From: Clostridia bacterium UC5.1-1D2
GTDB taxonomy: Bacteria; Bacillota; Clostridia; Lachnospirales; Lachnospiraceae
Direction of reading: 5' to 3'
NCBI GenBank assembly: GCA_001304855.1
Contig: BBZN01000006.1
Location: forward strand, 1-64,000
DNA: 64,000 nt
Every line of letters starts with the position of its first letter. Position 1 is the stretch's first letter. The notes under the pieces are model-generated. The model was given only the letters and a program-made list of their open reading frames with translations, was not told the DNA's origin and did not search any database. Below, piece after piece: positions 1 to 7,250 of this stretch. A program made the translations under genes and the position numbers.

Positions 1-34
1 AAAATAACCCGGCTGCTGAAAATACCGGTTTTTC

Positions 35-63
35 TTGTCAGAACTATGAGCTCAGGTTATAAT
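35..63 (+). promoter_or_regulatory. sigma-A-type promoter of the cyclase-family gene
   Basis: A TTGTCA -35 hexamer (35-40) and a perfect TATAAT -10 hexamer (58-63) are separated by 17 bp. A GGAGG ribosome binding site follows at about 86-90, 9 bases before the ATG at 99. This suggests the gene has its own promoter. Confidence 0.8.
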
Positions 64-98
64 AGATCTCATACAAATGGTGACAGGAGGAAGCGGAT

Positions 99-854
99 AT
101 GTATCAATTATGGGAAGATTTGAAACGATTAAAAAGTTACCGCTGGGTGGAGCTTTCCCATTCACTGAACAATGACAGCCCCTATTGGGGCGGCATTCCC
201 CAGGGGGCGGTGGAGCTTTCAAAGACGGTCTATGACTGGGGCAACGAGCAGTTGGACTGCCTGATTCAGACCTTTAAGTTTCCGGGGCAGTTCGGCACTC
301 ATATTGATTTCCCGGGACATTTTATTAAGGGGGAGGCGCTGTCCGAACAGTATGGCGTGAAGGATATGGTATTTCCCCTGGTAGTTATAGATATCTCCCA
401 AAAGGTAAAGGATGATATCCACTATGCAGTGACTGTGGAGGACATCAGGGCCTTTGAGGCACGTTACGGGGATATTCCCGACGGAGCCTTTGTGGCCCTG
501 TATACTGGCTGGAGTGAACGCTGGCCGGATATGGACGCAATCTGCAATTACGATCAGGACGGCGGGGAGCATTTTCCGGGGTGGTCTATGGAAGCGCTGA
601 AGTACATATATGAGGTGAGAAATGCCGCAGCCAACGGCCATGAGACGTTGGATACAGATTCCTCCGCTCTGGCTGCACAGGCGGGAGATCTGGCCTGCGA
701 GCGGTATCTGCTGGGCAAGGGAAAGCTTCAGGTGGAGGTAATGTGCAATCTGGACAAGGTGCCTGCTGCCGGAGCCATCGCAGTTGCCGCCTTTCTGCCC
801 ATTGAGGGAGCTACGGGGCTGCCTGTGCGGATGTGGGCCATTGTCGGGGACTAG
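99..854 (+). CDS. cyclase-family metal-dependent hydrolase (kynurenine formamidase-like)
   Basis: This 251-residue protein belongs to the cyclase family (PF04199), which includes the metal-dependent arylformamidase KynB and related amidohydrolases. The family metal motif is visible near residues 66-76 as GTHIDFPGH, matching HxGTHxDxPxH except that the first His is Gln (QFGTHIDFPGH). Loss of that metal ligand makes classical formamidase activity uncertain. No kynurenine-pathway genes are nearby and the gene appears to be transcribed alone from the promoter at 35-63. The start is supported by a strong AGGAGG site. The reading frame is intact. The physiological substrate cannot be told from sequence. 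Confidence 0.8.
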   Translation: MYQLWEDLKRLKSYRWVELSHSLNNDSPYWGGIPQGAVELSKTVYDWGNEQLDCLIQTFKFPGQFGTHIDFPGHFIKGEALSEQYGVKDMVFPLVVIDISQKVKDDIHYAVTVEDIRAFEARYGDIPDGAFVALYTGWSERWPDMDAICNYDQDGGEHFPGWSMEALKYIYEVRNAAANGHETLDTDSSALAAQAGDLACERYLLGKGKLQVEVMCNLDKVPAAGAIAVAAFLPIEGATGLPVRMWAIVGD

Positions 855-866
855 GGTTTGCATTCC

Positions 867-982
867 CGCCGGCCCCACACAAATTCAAGCAACGCACGGG
901 CCGCGTACGCCTCATAAATTTGTGCACAGCCGACAAAAAATCATCTCGCAAAATCAGGCGCAAAGAGATTGCGAGCCTACAT
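867..982 (+). repeat. dispersed structured intergenic repeat, copy 1
   Basis: This is the shortest of three copies of an intergenic element; the others are at 1252-1410 and 51873-52032, all in the same orientation. It has the paired arms CACAAATT...AATTTGTG around a CG-rich inner stem, then the conserved tail GACAAAAAATCATCTCGC and a run ending in CTACAT. It lacks the roughly 45-bp upstream block shared by copies 2 and 3. No reading frame is conserved between copies, so it is more likely an RNA or DNA structural element than a coding sequence. Confidence 0.75.
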
Positions 983-990
983 TTATGATA

Positions 991-1040
991 AAAGGGCGAA
1001 ACGCCAGGCATGAGCCTATGCCGGGGTTTCGCCCTTTTTC
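991..1040 (+). terminator. rho-independent terminator
   Basis: A perfect 12-bp stem AAAGGGCGAAAC / GTTTCGCCCTTT (991-1002 and 1026-1037), with an inner GGCAT/ATGCC stem, ends in a T tract. It sits downstream of the cyclase gene and repeat copy 1. From here to the promoter at 1154 I see nothing further. Confidence 0.85.
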
Positions 1041-1153
1041 TATTGCAGCAGGCGCTTTGGGGCTTGCGGCCCGCTTAGGAAGGGGGGCGCAGCCTCGTCC
1101 TGATGAAAGCCGCGCCCAAAGCCAAGAAAATTTCTCAACAACCTCACTTTGCT

Positions 1154-1208
1154 TTGCTTTTCTTTTTCCGGTATGCTATATTCATATCTGAGGTTAGCTA
1201 TAACTAAC
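1154..1208 (+). promoter_or_regulatory. promoter with GTTAG-N6-CTAAC operator (site A)
   Basis: TTGCTT (1154-1159) and TATATT (1177-1182) are spaced by 17 bp. Ten bases further on is the palindrome GTTAG-CTATAA-CTAAC (1193-1208), which would overlap the transcription start. The same arrangement occurs before enolase. The transcript would run through repeat copy 2 into DUF3793 and flavodoxin. Confidence 0.7.
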
Positions 1209-1251
1209 TTAAGGGGCGGATTCTTTTGTTTTGCAGGCTTAGAAAAAGATA

Positions 1252-1410
1252 TACGCTGGGAATCTCCCCTGCACCTGCCTTTGGGCTGATTTTCCGCCGG
1301 CCGCACACAAATTTAAGCAACGTACGGGATGCGTACGCCTCATAAATTTGTGTACAGCCGACAAAAAATCATCTCGCAAAATCAGGCACAAAGAGATTGC
1401 CGGCGTACAT
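1252..1410 (+). repeat. dispersed structured intergenic repeat, copy 2 (long form)
   Basis: This copy matches 51873-52032 over about 160 bp and 867-982 over its last 115 bp. It forms a long stem: CACAAATTTA (1306-1315) pairs perfectly with TAAATTTGTG (1343-1352), and CGTACG (1321-1326) pairs with CGTACG (1332-1337) around a 5-base loop. An ATCTC/GAGAT stem may form in the tail. It ends 26 bases before the DUF3793 start and so lies in that gene's 5' leader. Confidence 0.8.
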
Positions 1411-1436
1411 AAAAATAGTAAGGGGGGAGGCGGAAC

Positions 1437-1991
1437 ATGTTACTGGAACGGCATTTGATCGAATACTGCTCGCCTACACTGGCGTCCCTCAAGACGGCCA
1501 GCCTTTTCAACCACAGTTACGTTTCTGAAGCGGAACTGGATGAACAGCTTAAATTGTGGAACGGACGCCTGAGGGATAAAGGCGTCATCCTTCTGGACTT
1601 ATGCAGGCGGGAGAACAAAGCTCTTATTTATGTTTACCGCAGAAGCCGCCTTCAGGCCGACCTGAACCAGCCGGGGGTTAAAGGGTTCCTGAAAAACTAT
1701 GGATATGAGGATGTAAATGTGGACGAGGCGGTTGCCGGTATGAGGCGGCGGATGGCTGAAGGAGACGGCTTTCCCCATGAAATCGGGGTGTTTTTGGGAT
1801 ATCCGCTGGGGGATGTTATAGGATTTATTGAGAATGAAGGAAAGAATTGCATATGCAAAGGCTACTGGAAGGTATATTGCGACGAATGTGAGGCGATTAA
1901 AGCATTTTCCAGATATAAAAAATGCAAAACTACCTATGCGCGCCTGTGGGAACAGGGGAGGACGGTCCGGCAGCTCACAGTAGCTGTCTGA
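1437..1991 (+). CDS. DUF3793 family protein
   Basis: This intact 184-residue soluble protein is recognisable as DUF3793, a clostridial family of unknown function often found beside flavodoxin and ferrous-iron uptake genes. It begins MLLERHLIEYCSPTLA. The C-terminal half carries several Cys residues (ENEGKNCICKGYWK, YCDECEAI), which could bind metal or a cluster; that is an inference. A GGGGGGAGG ribosome site precedes the ATG. It is the first gene of a two-gene unit with the flavodoxin 31 bp downstream. Its promoter carries the GTTAG-N6-CTAAC operator shared with the feo genes, which points to iron- or redox-dependent expression. Confidence 0.8.
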   Translation: MLLERHLIEYCSPTLASLKTASLFNHSYVSEAELDEQLKLWNGRLRDKGVILLDLCRRENKALIYVYRRSRLQADLNQPGVKGFLKNYGYEDVNVDEAVAGMRRRMAEGDGFPHEIGVFLGYPLGDVIGFIENEGKNCICKGYWKVYCDECEAIKAFSRYKKCKTTYARLWEQGRTVRQLTVAV

Positions 1992-2022
1992 ACATAAAAA
2001 AGAAGAAGAGAGGTAATGCATA

Positions 2023-2442
2023 ATGAGCAAAGTGGCGGTAGTTTATTGGAGCGGAACCGGTAATACAGAGGCTATGGCAGGCAAAGTAGCCGAGGGTGCG
2101 AAAGCTGCGGGTGCAGAAGTGAGCGTGTTTACAGCCTCGGAATTTGACGGGGGCAAGATGGATGAGTTTGACGCAGTGGCTTTCGGATGCCCGTCTATGG
2201 GTGCGGAGCAGCTGGAGGAGGGCGAGTTTGAGCCCATGTTTATGGAGTGTGAAGGAAAGCTTGGAGGTAAGAAAATAGCGCTGTTCGGCTCCTACGGATG
2301 GGGGACGGAGAGTGGATGCGCACCTGAGGATACCTGCAAGGGCGATGGGGCTGTTCTGGCCTGCGACTCCGTGATTTGTAATGAGGCGCCGGATGCAGAT
2401 GCGCAAGAAGCCTGCGCGGCATTGGGGAAAGCCCTGGCATAG
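2023..2442 (+). CDS. short-chain flavodoxin
   Basis: This 139-residue FMN-binding electron carrier can replace ferredoxin when iron is scarce. The phosphate-binding loop is near residues 8-14 (WSGTGNTE), and the aromatic/acidic loops typical of short flavodoxins follow (GCPSMGAEQLEE and FGSYGWGTES). The length is normal for the short-chain type and the frame is intact. It lies 31 bp after DUF3793 with its own RBS (GAGAGG), probably in the same transcript. Adjacent FeoA/FeoB and the shared operator fit a role as the iron-sparing carrier, although the redox partner is not evident. Confidence 0.93.
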   Translation: MSKVAVVYWSGTGNTEAMAGKVAEGAKAAGAEVSVFTASEFDGGKMDEFDAVAFGCPSMGAEQLEEGEFEPMFMECEGKLGGKKIALFGSYGWGTESGCAPEDTCKGDGAVLACDSVICNEAPDADAQEACAALGKALA

Positions 2443-2570
2443 AGAACACAGACGGCATTCATCAGCGGATTGGCGCAAAATCGGTCTTATAAGCGGCTTA
2501 AAGCCCGCTTTTCCCGCCCTTTGAACTGTTACAAAAAATGGAAAAAGTTCAAAATTATTGAAAAAAATTA

Positions 2571-2624
2571 TTGACATTTGAGTTAACTAGTGCTAACCTG
2601 AATTTGCAGTTAGTATAGGTTAAC
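2571..2624 (+). promoter_or_regulatory. feo promoter with two GTTAG-type operators (sites B and C)
   Basis: A TTGACA -35 (2571-2576) is followed at 17 bp by a weak -10 TAACCT (2594-2599). Site B (GTTAA-CTAGTG-CTAAC, 2582-2597) covers the spacer and -10. Site C (GTTAG-TATAGG-TTAAC, 2609-2624) lies 9 bases after the -10, the same relative position as in the other promoters of this set. Bound protein should block transcription of feoA-feoA-feoB. Confidence 0.75.
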
Positions 2625-2687
2625 TTTTGGACTGTATATACAAATGACAGGATATCACATCAATTTAAGGAAAAGGAGTGATACATA

Positions 2688-2897
2688 ATGCCTCTAACGA
2701 TGGTAAAAGAAGGCCAGGCAGCTTCCATTAAACGGGTGGGCGGAAAAGACGAGGTACGCCGCCATCTGGAGAATATGGGGTTTGTGCCGGGAGCGGATCT
2801 GACGGTGGTTTCTGTAAACGGAGGGAATGTGATTGTGAACGTGAAGGAATCCAGAGTCGCTATCAGCAAGGAAATGGCGAACAAGATCATGGTGTAG
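2688..2897 (+). CDS. feoA: FeoA-domain protein, first copy
   Basis: This 69-residue SH3-like FeoA-domain protein is a cytoplasmic accessory of ferrous-iron transport thought to interact with FeoB. Typical features are the N-terminal glycine-containing strand (IKRVGGKDEVRRHLENMGF), the VPGADLTVVS turn, and the C-terminal RVAISKEMANKIMV. An AAAAGGAG site precedes the ATG at good spacing. It is the first of two tandem FeoA proteins ahead of FeoB, a common clostridial arrangement, and is driven by the operator-bearing promoter immediately upstream. The frame is intact. Confidence 0.92.
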   Translation: MPLTMVKEGQAASIKRVGGKDEVRRHLENMGFVPGADLTVVSVNGGNVIVNVKESRVAISKEMANKIMV

Positions 2898-2966
2898 CAA
2901 AAGCCGGCGCGCTATAGGCCGGAAGGGTATGGCCGGATTACAGGTATGAAGAAAGGAGCATTTAAC

Positions 2967-3188
2967 ATGCGCACATTAAAAGAGGTAAAGTGCGGAGACA
3001 CAGTTTCCGTTATTAAGCTTCACGGCGAGGGAGCAGTCAAACGCCGGATTATGGATATGGGAATTACAAAGGGGACGGAAGTGTTTGTACGCAAGGTGGC
3101 GCCTCTGGGCGACCCGGTGGAAGTGAATGTAAGAGGATATGAATTATCCCTGAGAAAAGCGGATGCAGAGATGATTGAAGTGCAGTAA
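2967..3188 (+). CDS. feoA: FeoA-domain protein, second copy
   Basis: This second FeoA-domain protein has about 73 residues. I chose the ATG at 2967 because the in-frame ATG at 2946 lies upstream of the GAAAGGAG ribosome site at 2951-2958, which would then be inside the gene. Conserved features are the VKRRIMDMGITKGTEV core and the VRGYELSLRKADAEMIEV tail. The PLGDPVEVNVRGYELSLRK segment is the classical FeoA signature and is closer to canonical FeoA than the first copy. The tandem copies probably have distinct roles at FeoB, but the sequence does not show which. Confidence 0.92.
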   Translation: MRTLKEVKCGDTVSVIKLHGEGAVKRRIMDMGITKGTEVFVRKVAPLGDPVEVNVRGYELSLRKADAEMIEVQ

Positions 3189-3211
3189 AAACCGCTTTTT
3201 TACAGCGTAAA

Positions 3212-3405
3212 GTTAGTTGAAACTAATTTATTGATAAATTTTCTCAATAAGAGGACGGAATGCTGCACTGAGGAGGGGCGGAGGCTCTCTGCGAAGTGCT
3301 CATAACGAACCACTGCGCTTGGCGGCCGGGAAAGACGCCCGCTCAGTTACGGTGGAATGTATCGCGCATAAGCGGCCCTGATACGGCTGCTGAACGCTTA
3401 TAACG
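3212..3405 (+). promoter_or_regulatory. operator (site D) and structured leader before feoB
   Basis: Site D is GTTAG-TTGAAA-CTAAT (3212-3227), a near-consensus operator in the 231-bp gap between feoA and feoB. The rest of the gap is GC-rich and can fold. The clearest hairpin is AGCGGCC/GGCTGCT around a 7-base loop just before the feoB ribosome site (about 3371-3391), and there are possible CGGG/CCCG and AGTG/CACT stems. I cannot match it to a named riboswitch. No convincing promoter was found, so the operator could act as a roadblock within the feo transcript. Confidence 0.5.
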
Positions 3406-3419
3406 AGGAGGATATGAAA

Positions 3420-5893
3420 ATGTCGATTAAAATCGCTTTGGCCGGCAATCCCAACTGCGGTAAGACTACCCTGTTTAACGGGCTGACCGGTTCCAACCAG
3501 TTTGTAGGAAACTGGCCCGGTGTAACAGTGGAGAAAAAGGAAGGTAAACTTAAGGGGAACAAGGATGTTATTATCATGGACCTTCCGGGAATCTATTCCC
3601 TGTCTCCCTACACATTGGAGGAGGTTGTTGCAAGGAACTATCTGATTACAGAGAGGCCCGACGCCATTCTCAACATTGTGGACGGAACCAATCTGGAGCG
3701 CAACCTGTACCTGTCCACTCAGCTTATGGAGCTTGGAATACCCGTTCTTATGGCTGTGAATATGATGGACATTGTAAACAAGAGCGGAGACCAGATTGAC
3801 ATAAACGCTCTCAGCGCGAAGCTGGGCTGCCCTGTTGTGGAGATTTCGGCTCTCAAGGGAACAGGCATCATGGAAGCTGCGGATCAGGCTGTAAAATTGG
3901 CAAAGGACAACCGCAGCGGTGCTCCTGTACATACGTTTGGAGCGGACGTGGAGGCTGTGCTGGATGAGATTGAGCGGACTCTGGGCAATGATATTCCAGA
4001 GGATCAGAAACGCTTTTACGCCATTAAGCTTTTTGAAAGGGACGACAAGATCGCTTCCAGAATGACTGCGGCGCCGGATGTGGAAAGCCTGATTAAGCGC
4101 ACAGAGGACGCTTTAGATGACGATTCGGAGAGCATCATTACAAATGAGCGCTACACCTACATTACATCCATCATCAAAGGCTGCTATACAAAGAAGAATA
4201 AGGAGAGACTGAGCGCTTCCGACAAAATTGACCATGTTGTAACCAACCGCTGGCTGGCTCTGCCTATCTTTGCGGTGGTTATGTGGCTCGTATATTATGT
4301 ATCGGTTTCCACAGTGGGCACCTGGCTACAGATTGGGCCAACGACGGGGTATTTGGAGACGGCTGGCATCTGTTTGGTATGGGCTCCGCCGCCTATGAAG
4401 AGGCTTCCGAGGGATATGCAATTGAGTCCGCCAAGATTGACGCTTATATTGCTGCTGCAACAGAGCAGGGGATCGACGCTTCCGTGTTTGAGGAAGAGGA
4501 GTCGGAGGCGGCCGGTGTGGCCGCATTTGAGGAAGCGGCAAGTGCAGCCGGTGTGGAAGCTGTAGCTGAGATTGAAGATGAAGAAGGCAATATAACCGAC
4601 TCCATTCCTGTAGCCGCCGCTGATTTCGCCGCCGCCCTGGAGGCTGAGGAACCGGATCCGGCAGGCTATGGCGTATGGGTTCCGGGCGTTCCTGTAATTG
4701 CAGGCAATTTCCTGGAGGCTGTAAATTGTGCCGACTGGCTGTCCAGCCTGATTCTGGATGGCATTATCGCCGGCGTGGGCGCTGTCCTTGGCTTTGTCCC
4801 TCAGATGCTGGTTCTGTTTATTTTCCTGGCATTTCTGGAGGCCTGCGGTTATATGGCCAGAGTTGCATTTATCATGGACAGAATATTCCGCAAGTTTGGA
4901 TTGTCCGGCAAGTCATTTATTCCCATGCTTATCGGGACCGGATGCGGCGTGCCCGGCGTTATGGCATCACGTACCATTGAGAACGACAGGGACCGCAAAA
5001 TGACAATCATGACCACTACCTTCATTCCCTGCGGCGCGAAGCTGCCCATTATCGCCCTGTTTGCAGGAGCTGTTTTTAACGGCGCTTCCTGGGTTGCGCC
5101 CAGTGCATACTTTGTTGGAATTGCAGCAATTATCTGCTCCGGTATCATTCTGAAGAAAACCAATATGTTTGCAGGCGATCCCGCTCCCTTTGTTATGGAG
5201 CTTCCTGCTTACCACATGCCGACTGTAAGCAATGTTTTGAGAAGCATGTGGGAGCGCGGCTGGTCCTTTATCAAAAAAGCCGGAACTATTATTCTGCTGT
5301 CAACCATAGTTCTCTGGTTTATGATGAGCTACGGCTGGGTTGACGGAAGTTTTGGAGCGCTGGAGGCAGAGCAGCTCAACAGCAGTATTCTTGCAGGCAT
5401 AGGCAGCGTTATCGCCCCCTTATTCGCACCTCTGGGATGGGGAGACTGGCAGGCGGCTGTGGCGGCTGTCACAGGTCTTATTGCCAAGGAAAACGTGGTG
5501 GGTACCTTCGGCGTCCTCTATGGATTTGCAGAAGTGGCGGAGGACGGCGCAGAGATTTGGGGAACCCTTGCAGCCGGCTTTACAGTGGCCAGCGGATATT
5601 CCTTCCTGGTGTTTAACCTGCTTTGCGCGCCCTGCTTTGCAGCCATCGGCGCAATTAAGCGTGAGATGAACAATGCAAAGTGGACCTGGTTTGCAATCGG
5701 ATACCAGACAATACTGGCATACGCCGTGTCTCTCTGCGTATACCAGCTGGGAACTGCTATAACAGAAGGAACCTTCGGTATCGGTGCAATTGTGGCAATT
5801 CTGCTGGTAATACTGTTTGTTTATCTTTTGGTCAGACCCTACAAGGAGAGCAAGTCCTTAAAGCTGGATGCGAAAGCCCAGTCTGCCGCATAA
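3420..5893 (+). CDS. feoB: ferrous iron transport protein B (probable sequencing frameshift)
   Basis: FeoB is the GTPase-coupled inner-membrane Fe(II) permease. The N-terminal G domain shows the P-loop GNPNCGKTT, the VGNWPGVTVEKKEG switch region, DLPGIYSL, and NMMD/SALKGTG motifs. Gate and core membrane segments follow (VPQMLVLFIFLAFLEACGY, PMLIGTGCGVPG). The ATG at 3420 is preferred to 3414 because the GAGGAGG site would be only 1-2 bases from the latter. The frame breaks near 4326: restoring one G in a GG run (W-A-T-D-W) joins both halves into about 824 residues. A long acidic Ala/Glu-rich insert lies between the first two membrane segments (about 345-425). Expression is probably iron-regulated through sites B, C and D. 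Confidence 0.93.
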
Positions 5894-5920
5894 GGCTGCC
5901 AGAAATGAATCATTTGGCGT

Positions 5921-5959
5921 ACAGGCCGGACTCCGGAATGGTTCCGGGCTCCGGCCTGT
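5921..5959 (+). terminator. strong hairpin after feoB without T tract
   Basis: ACAGGCCGGA (5921-5930) pairs perfectly with TCCGGCCTGT (5950-5959), and an inner CCGGAA/TTCCGG stem extends it. No U-run follows, so it may be an mRNA stabiliser or partial attenuator between feoB and the Fur-like gene rather than a full terminator. Confidence 0.5.
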
Positions 5960-6021
5960 ATTGAATGAAGGGAGTGCGGCTGCTAACGAGCCTGTAATCA
6001 CATGAGAAGGAGAGCTGGCAC

Positions 6022-6294
6022 ATGTTGGAAAAGGAACAGGTAATTGAAGAATTTCGGAAAAGAGGAAAGAGAATAACCGGACAGAGGGAAATGCTTCTGG
6101 ATGTGATTCTGGAAGGAAACTGGACCAGCTGCAAGGACATCTACTATCAGGCCCGCAAGCGGGATCCCAATCTGGGGATGGCTACCATATACAGGACTGT
6201 AAGCGCTCTGGAGGAGATGGGCGTCCTTTCCCGGACCTATCAGTATTCTTATCCCGGAGATAAGGAGGGAGAAACGTGTCAACGGCAGTCATAA
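6022..6294 (+). CDS. short Fur-family protein (DNA-binding domain only)
   Basis: This 90-residue protein resembles the N-terminal winged-helix domain of Fur/PerR/Zur regulators: RKRGKRITGQREMLLDVI, SCKDIYYQARKRDPNLG, then the recognition helix region MATIYRTVSALEEMGVL. It stops before the dimerisation and metal-sensing domain. Short Fur-like proteins occur in feo loci of this bacterial group, so it may be naturally short. A single-base error near its end cannot be excluded, since its last codons overlap the next gene by 19 bases. The operators found here do not look like a Fur box, so it need not be the regulator that binds them. Confidence 0.75.
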   Translation: MLEKEQVIEEFRKRGKRITGQREMLLDVILEGNWTSCKDIYYQARKRDPNLGMATIYRTVSALEEMGVLSRTYQYSYPGDKEGETCQRQS

Positions 6295-6646
6295 GTGTTC
6301 TTGTTGTAGTTGCTGCGGCGCTGGGTATTAAAAGCTATCTGAAACGCCTGTCCTCCGGGTGCTGCGGCTCCTCGGGGGAGAAGGCGCCAGACGGGTCAAA
6401 GTGGCGGACAGGGATATGTCCCATTATCCCTATGAGAAGATACTGAAGGTGGACGGCATGTCCTGCGGTAACTGTGCTGTCCGCGTCGAGAACGCGCTCA
6501 ACAGCCTGGAAGGAGTATGGGCCAGGGTTGATCTGGAAGCGGAGGAAGCCCAGGTATACATGAAAGAGGAGTATGAGGACCAGCGTTTAAAGGATGCGGT
6601 GAGGGACGCCGGATACAGGGTGTACAAGGTAAATAAGGTTAAATGA
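6276..6646 (+). CDS. FeoB-associated membrane-anchored HMA-domain protein (probable frameshift)
   Basis: The GTG start at 6276 is 7 bases after an AAGGAGG site. The N-terminus is one membrane segment (ISVLVVVAAALGI) followed by a Cys-rich SGCCGSSGE stretch typical of FeoB-associated proteins. The C-terminal half is a heavy-metal-associated domain with the metal-binding MSCGNC motif (CxxC). The two parts are in different frames. One missing G near 6397, in the GGG before VKVADRD, joins them into about 123 residues. It overlaps the Fur-like gene. A role as a metal chaperone or iron-delivery partner at the membrane is an inference. Confidence 0.8.
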
Positions 6647-6667
6647 GGAAATTTCTCAACAAGCCCT

Positions 6668-6683
6668 GTTGTAATTGACTAAC
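6668..6683 (+). promoter_or_regulatory. degenerate GTTAG-type operator (site H)
   Basis: GTTGT-AATTGA-CTAAC matches one half of the palindrome exactly and the other half 3 of 5. It lies in the gap before the 26-residue peptide, DUF6110 and P-type ATPase genes. It is weaker than the other sites and should be treated as tentative. Confidence 0.35.
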
Positions 6684-6752
6684 CGGGGGGGAGCCAATTA
6701 GTATTTGGGTGTAAACCTTACGTAATCAATCGGCAAAAGGAAGGTACACAAG

Positions 6753-6833
6753 ATGAAACATCACAAGTTTTGGGCGTGGGCTATGGTAGTTTGCCTGGTA
6801 ATGGCAGTCTACACAGGGTACAGGCACAAATAG
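6753..6833 (+). CDS. 26-residue membrane peptide of the feo locus
   Basis: This very short gene begins MKHHKFWAWAMVVCLVMAVY and ends in a basic tail. It has one predicted membrane helix and a good AAGGAAGG ribosome site 7 bases upstream. The composition (basic ends, hydrophobic centre) argues for a real single-pass peptide rather than noise. Similar short proteins accompany DUF6110 and the P-type ATPase in related bacteria; I believe they carry a DUF6219-type label but am not certain. It may be a small subunit or regulator of a neighbouring transporter. Confidence 0.65.
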   Translation: MKHHKFWAWAMVVCLVMAVYTGYRHK

Positions 6834-6855
6834 GCATAACCAGGAGGACAAAGGA

Positions 6856-7170
6856 ATGATTGATTGTTTAAGTGCAAAGAATAGGTCTTTTTTAGGCGGA
6901 GTTCTGTTTGGAACGGCAGGCGTTAAAATCCTTGGAAGCGATGACGCAAAGAAGTTTTACATCAACTGTCTGGCGGCCGGACTGAGGGCGAAAGATTGTG
7001 TTATGACAACTGCCACGAATATCCAGGAGAATGCGGAGGATGTTCTGGCGGAGGCAAAGGAAATCAACGCCAGGCGCAAAGCAGAGGTGTTCGAGGATGA
7101 AAGCGGAGAAGAAACCACAGAGGGCCTGATGGGGAGAGACGAAGATTCTGCTGAGGCAGCTGCAAATTAA
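6856..7170 (+). CDS. DUF6110 family protein
   Basis: This 104-residue protein starts MIDCLSAKNRSFLGGVLFG, with a Gly-rich hydrophobic stretch (FLGGVLFGTAGVKIL), then a helical region and an acidic tail (FEDESGEETTEGLMGRDEDS). It is recognised as DUF6110, a small family found next to feo-linked P-type ATPases. It lies 22 bp after the 26-residue peptide and 80 bp before the ATPase, so they probably form one transcript. The function is unknown. The family label is from memory of the N-terminal pattern. Confidence 0.7.
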   Translation: MIDCLSAKNRSFLGGVLFGTAGVKILGSDDAKKFYINCLAAGLRAKDCVMTTATNIQENAEDVLAEAKEINARRKAEVFEDESGEETTEGLMGRDEDSAEAAAN

Positions 7171-7250
7171 TGGTTCATCCGCCTGGGGAGGCAAATTCCC
7201 CGGGCGGTATTTTGTTATAAGCCATGGCGGCAGGATAGGAGCGGTCAATA

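Noticed and set aside
219-878. Minus-strand open frame opposite the cyclase gene
   Set aside because: It is a shadow of a real gene with its own consensus promoter and ribosome site on the plus strand.
784-1191. Open frame running from the cyclase end through repeat copy 1 and the terminator
   Set aside because: It crosses a strong terminator and the frame is not conserved in the other repeat copies.
2582-2624. Classical Fur or DtxR box before feoA
   Set aside because: The Fur consensus GATAAT repeats are absent. The DtxR box has a 1-base centre, whereas these sites have a constant 6-base centre.
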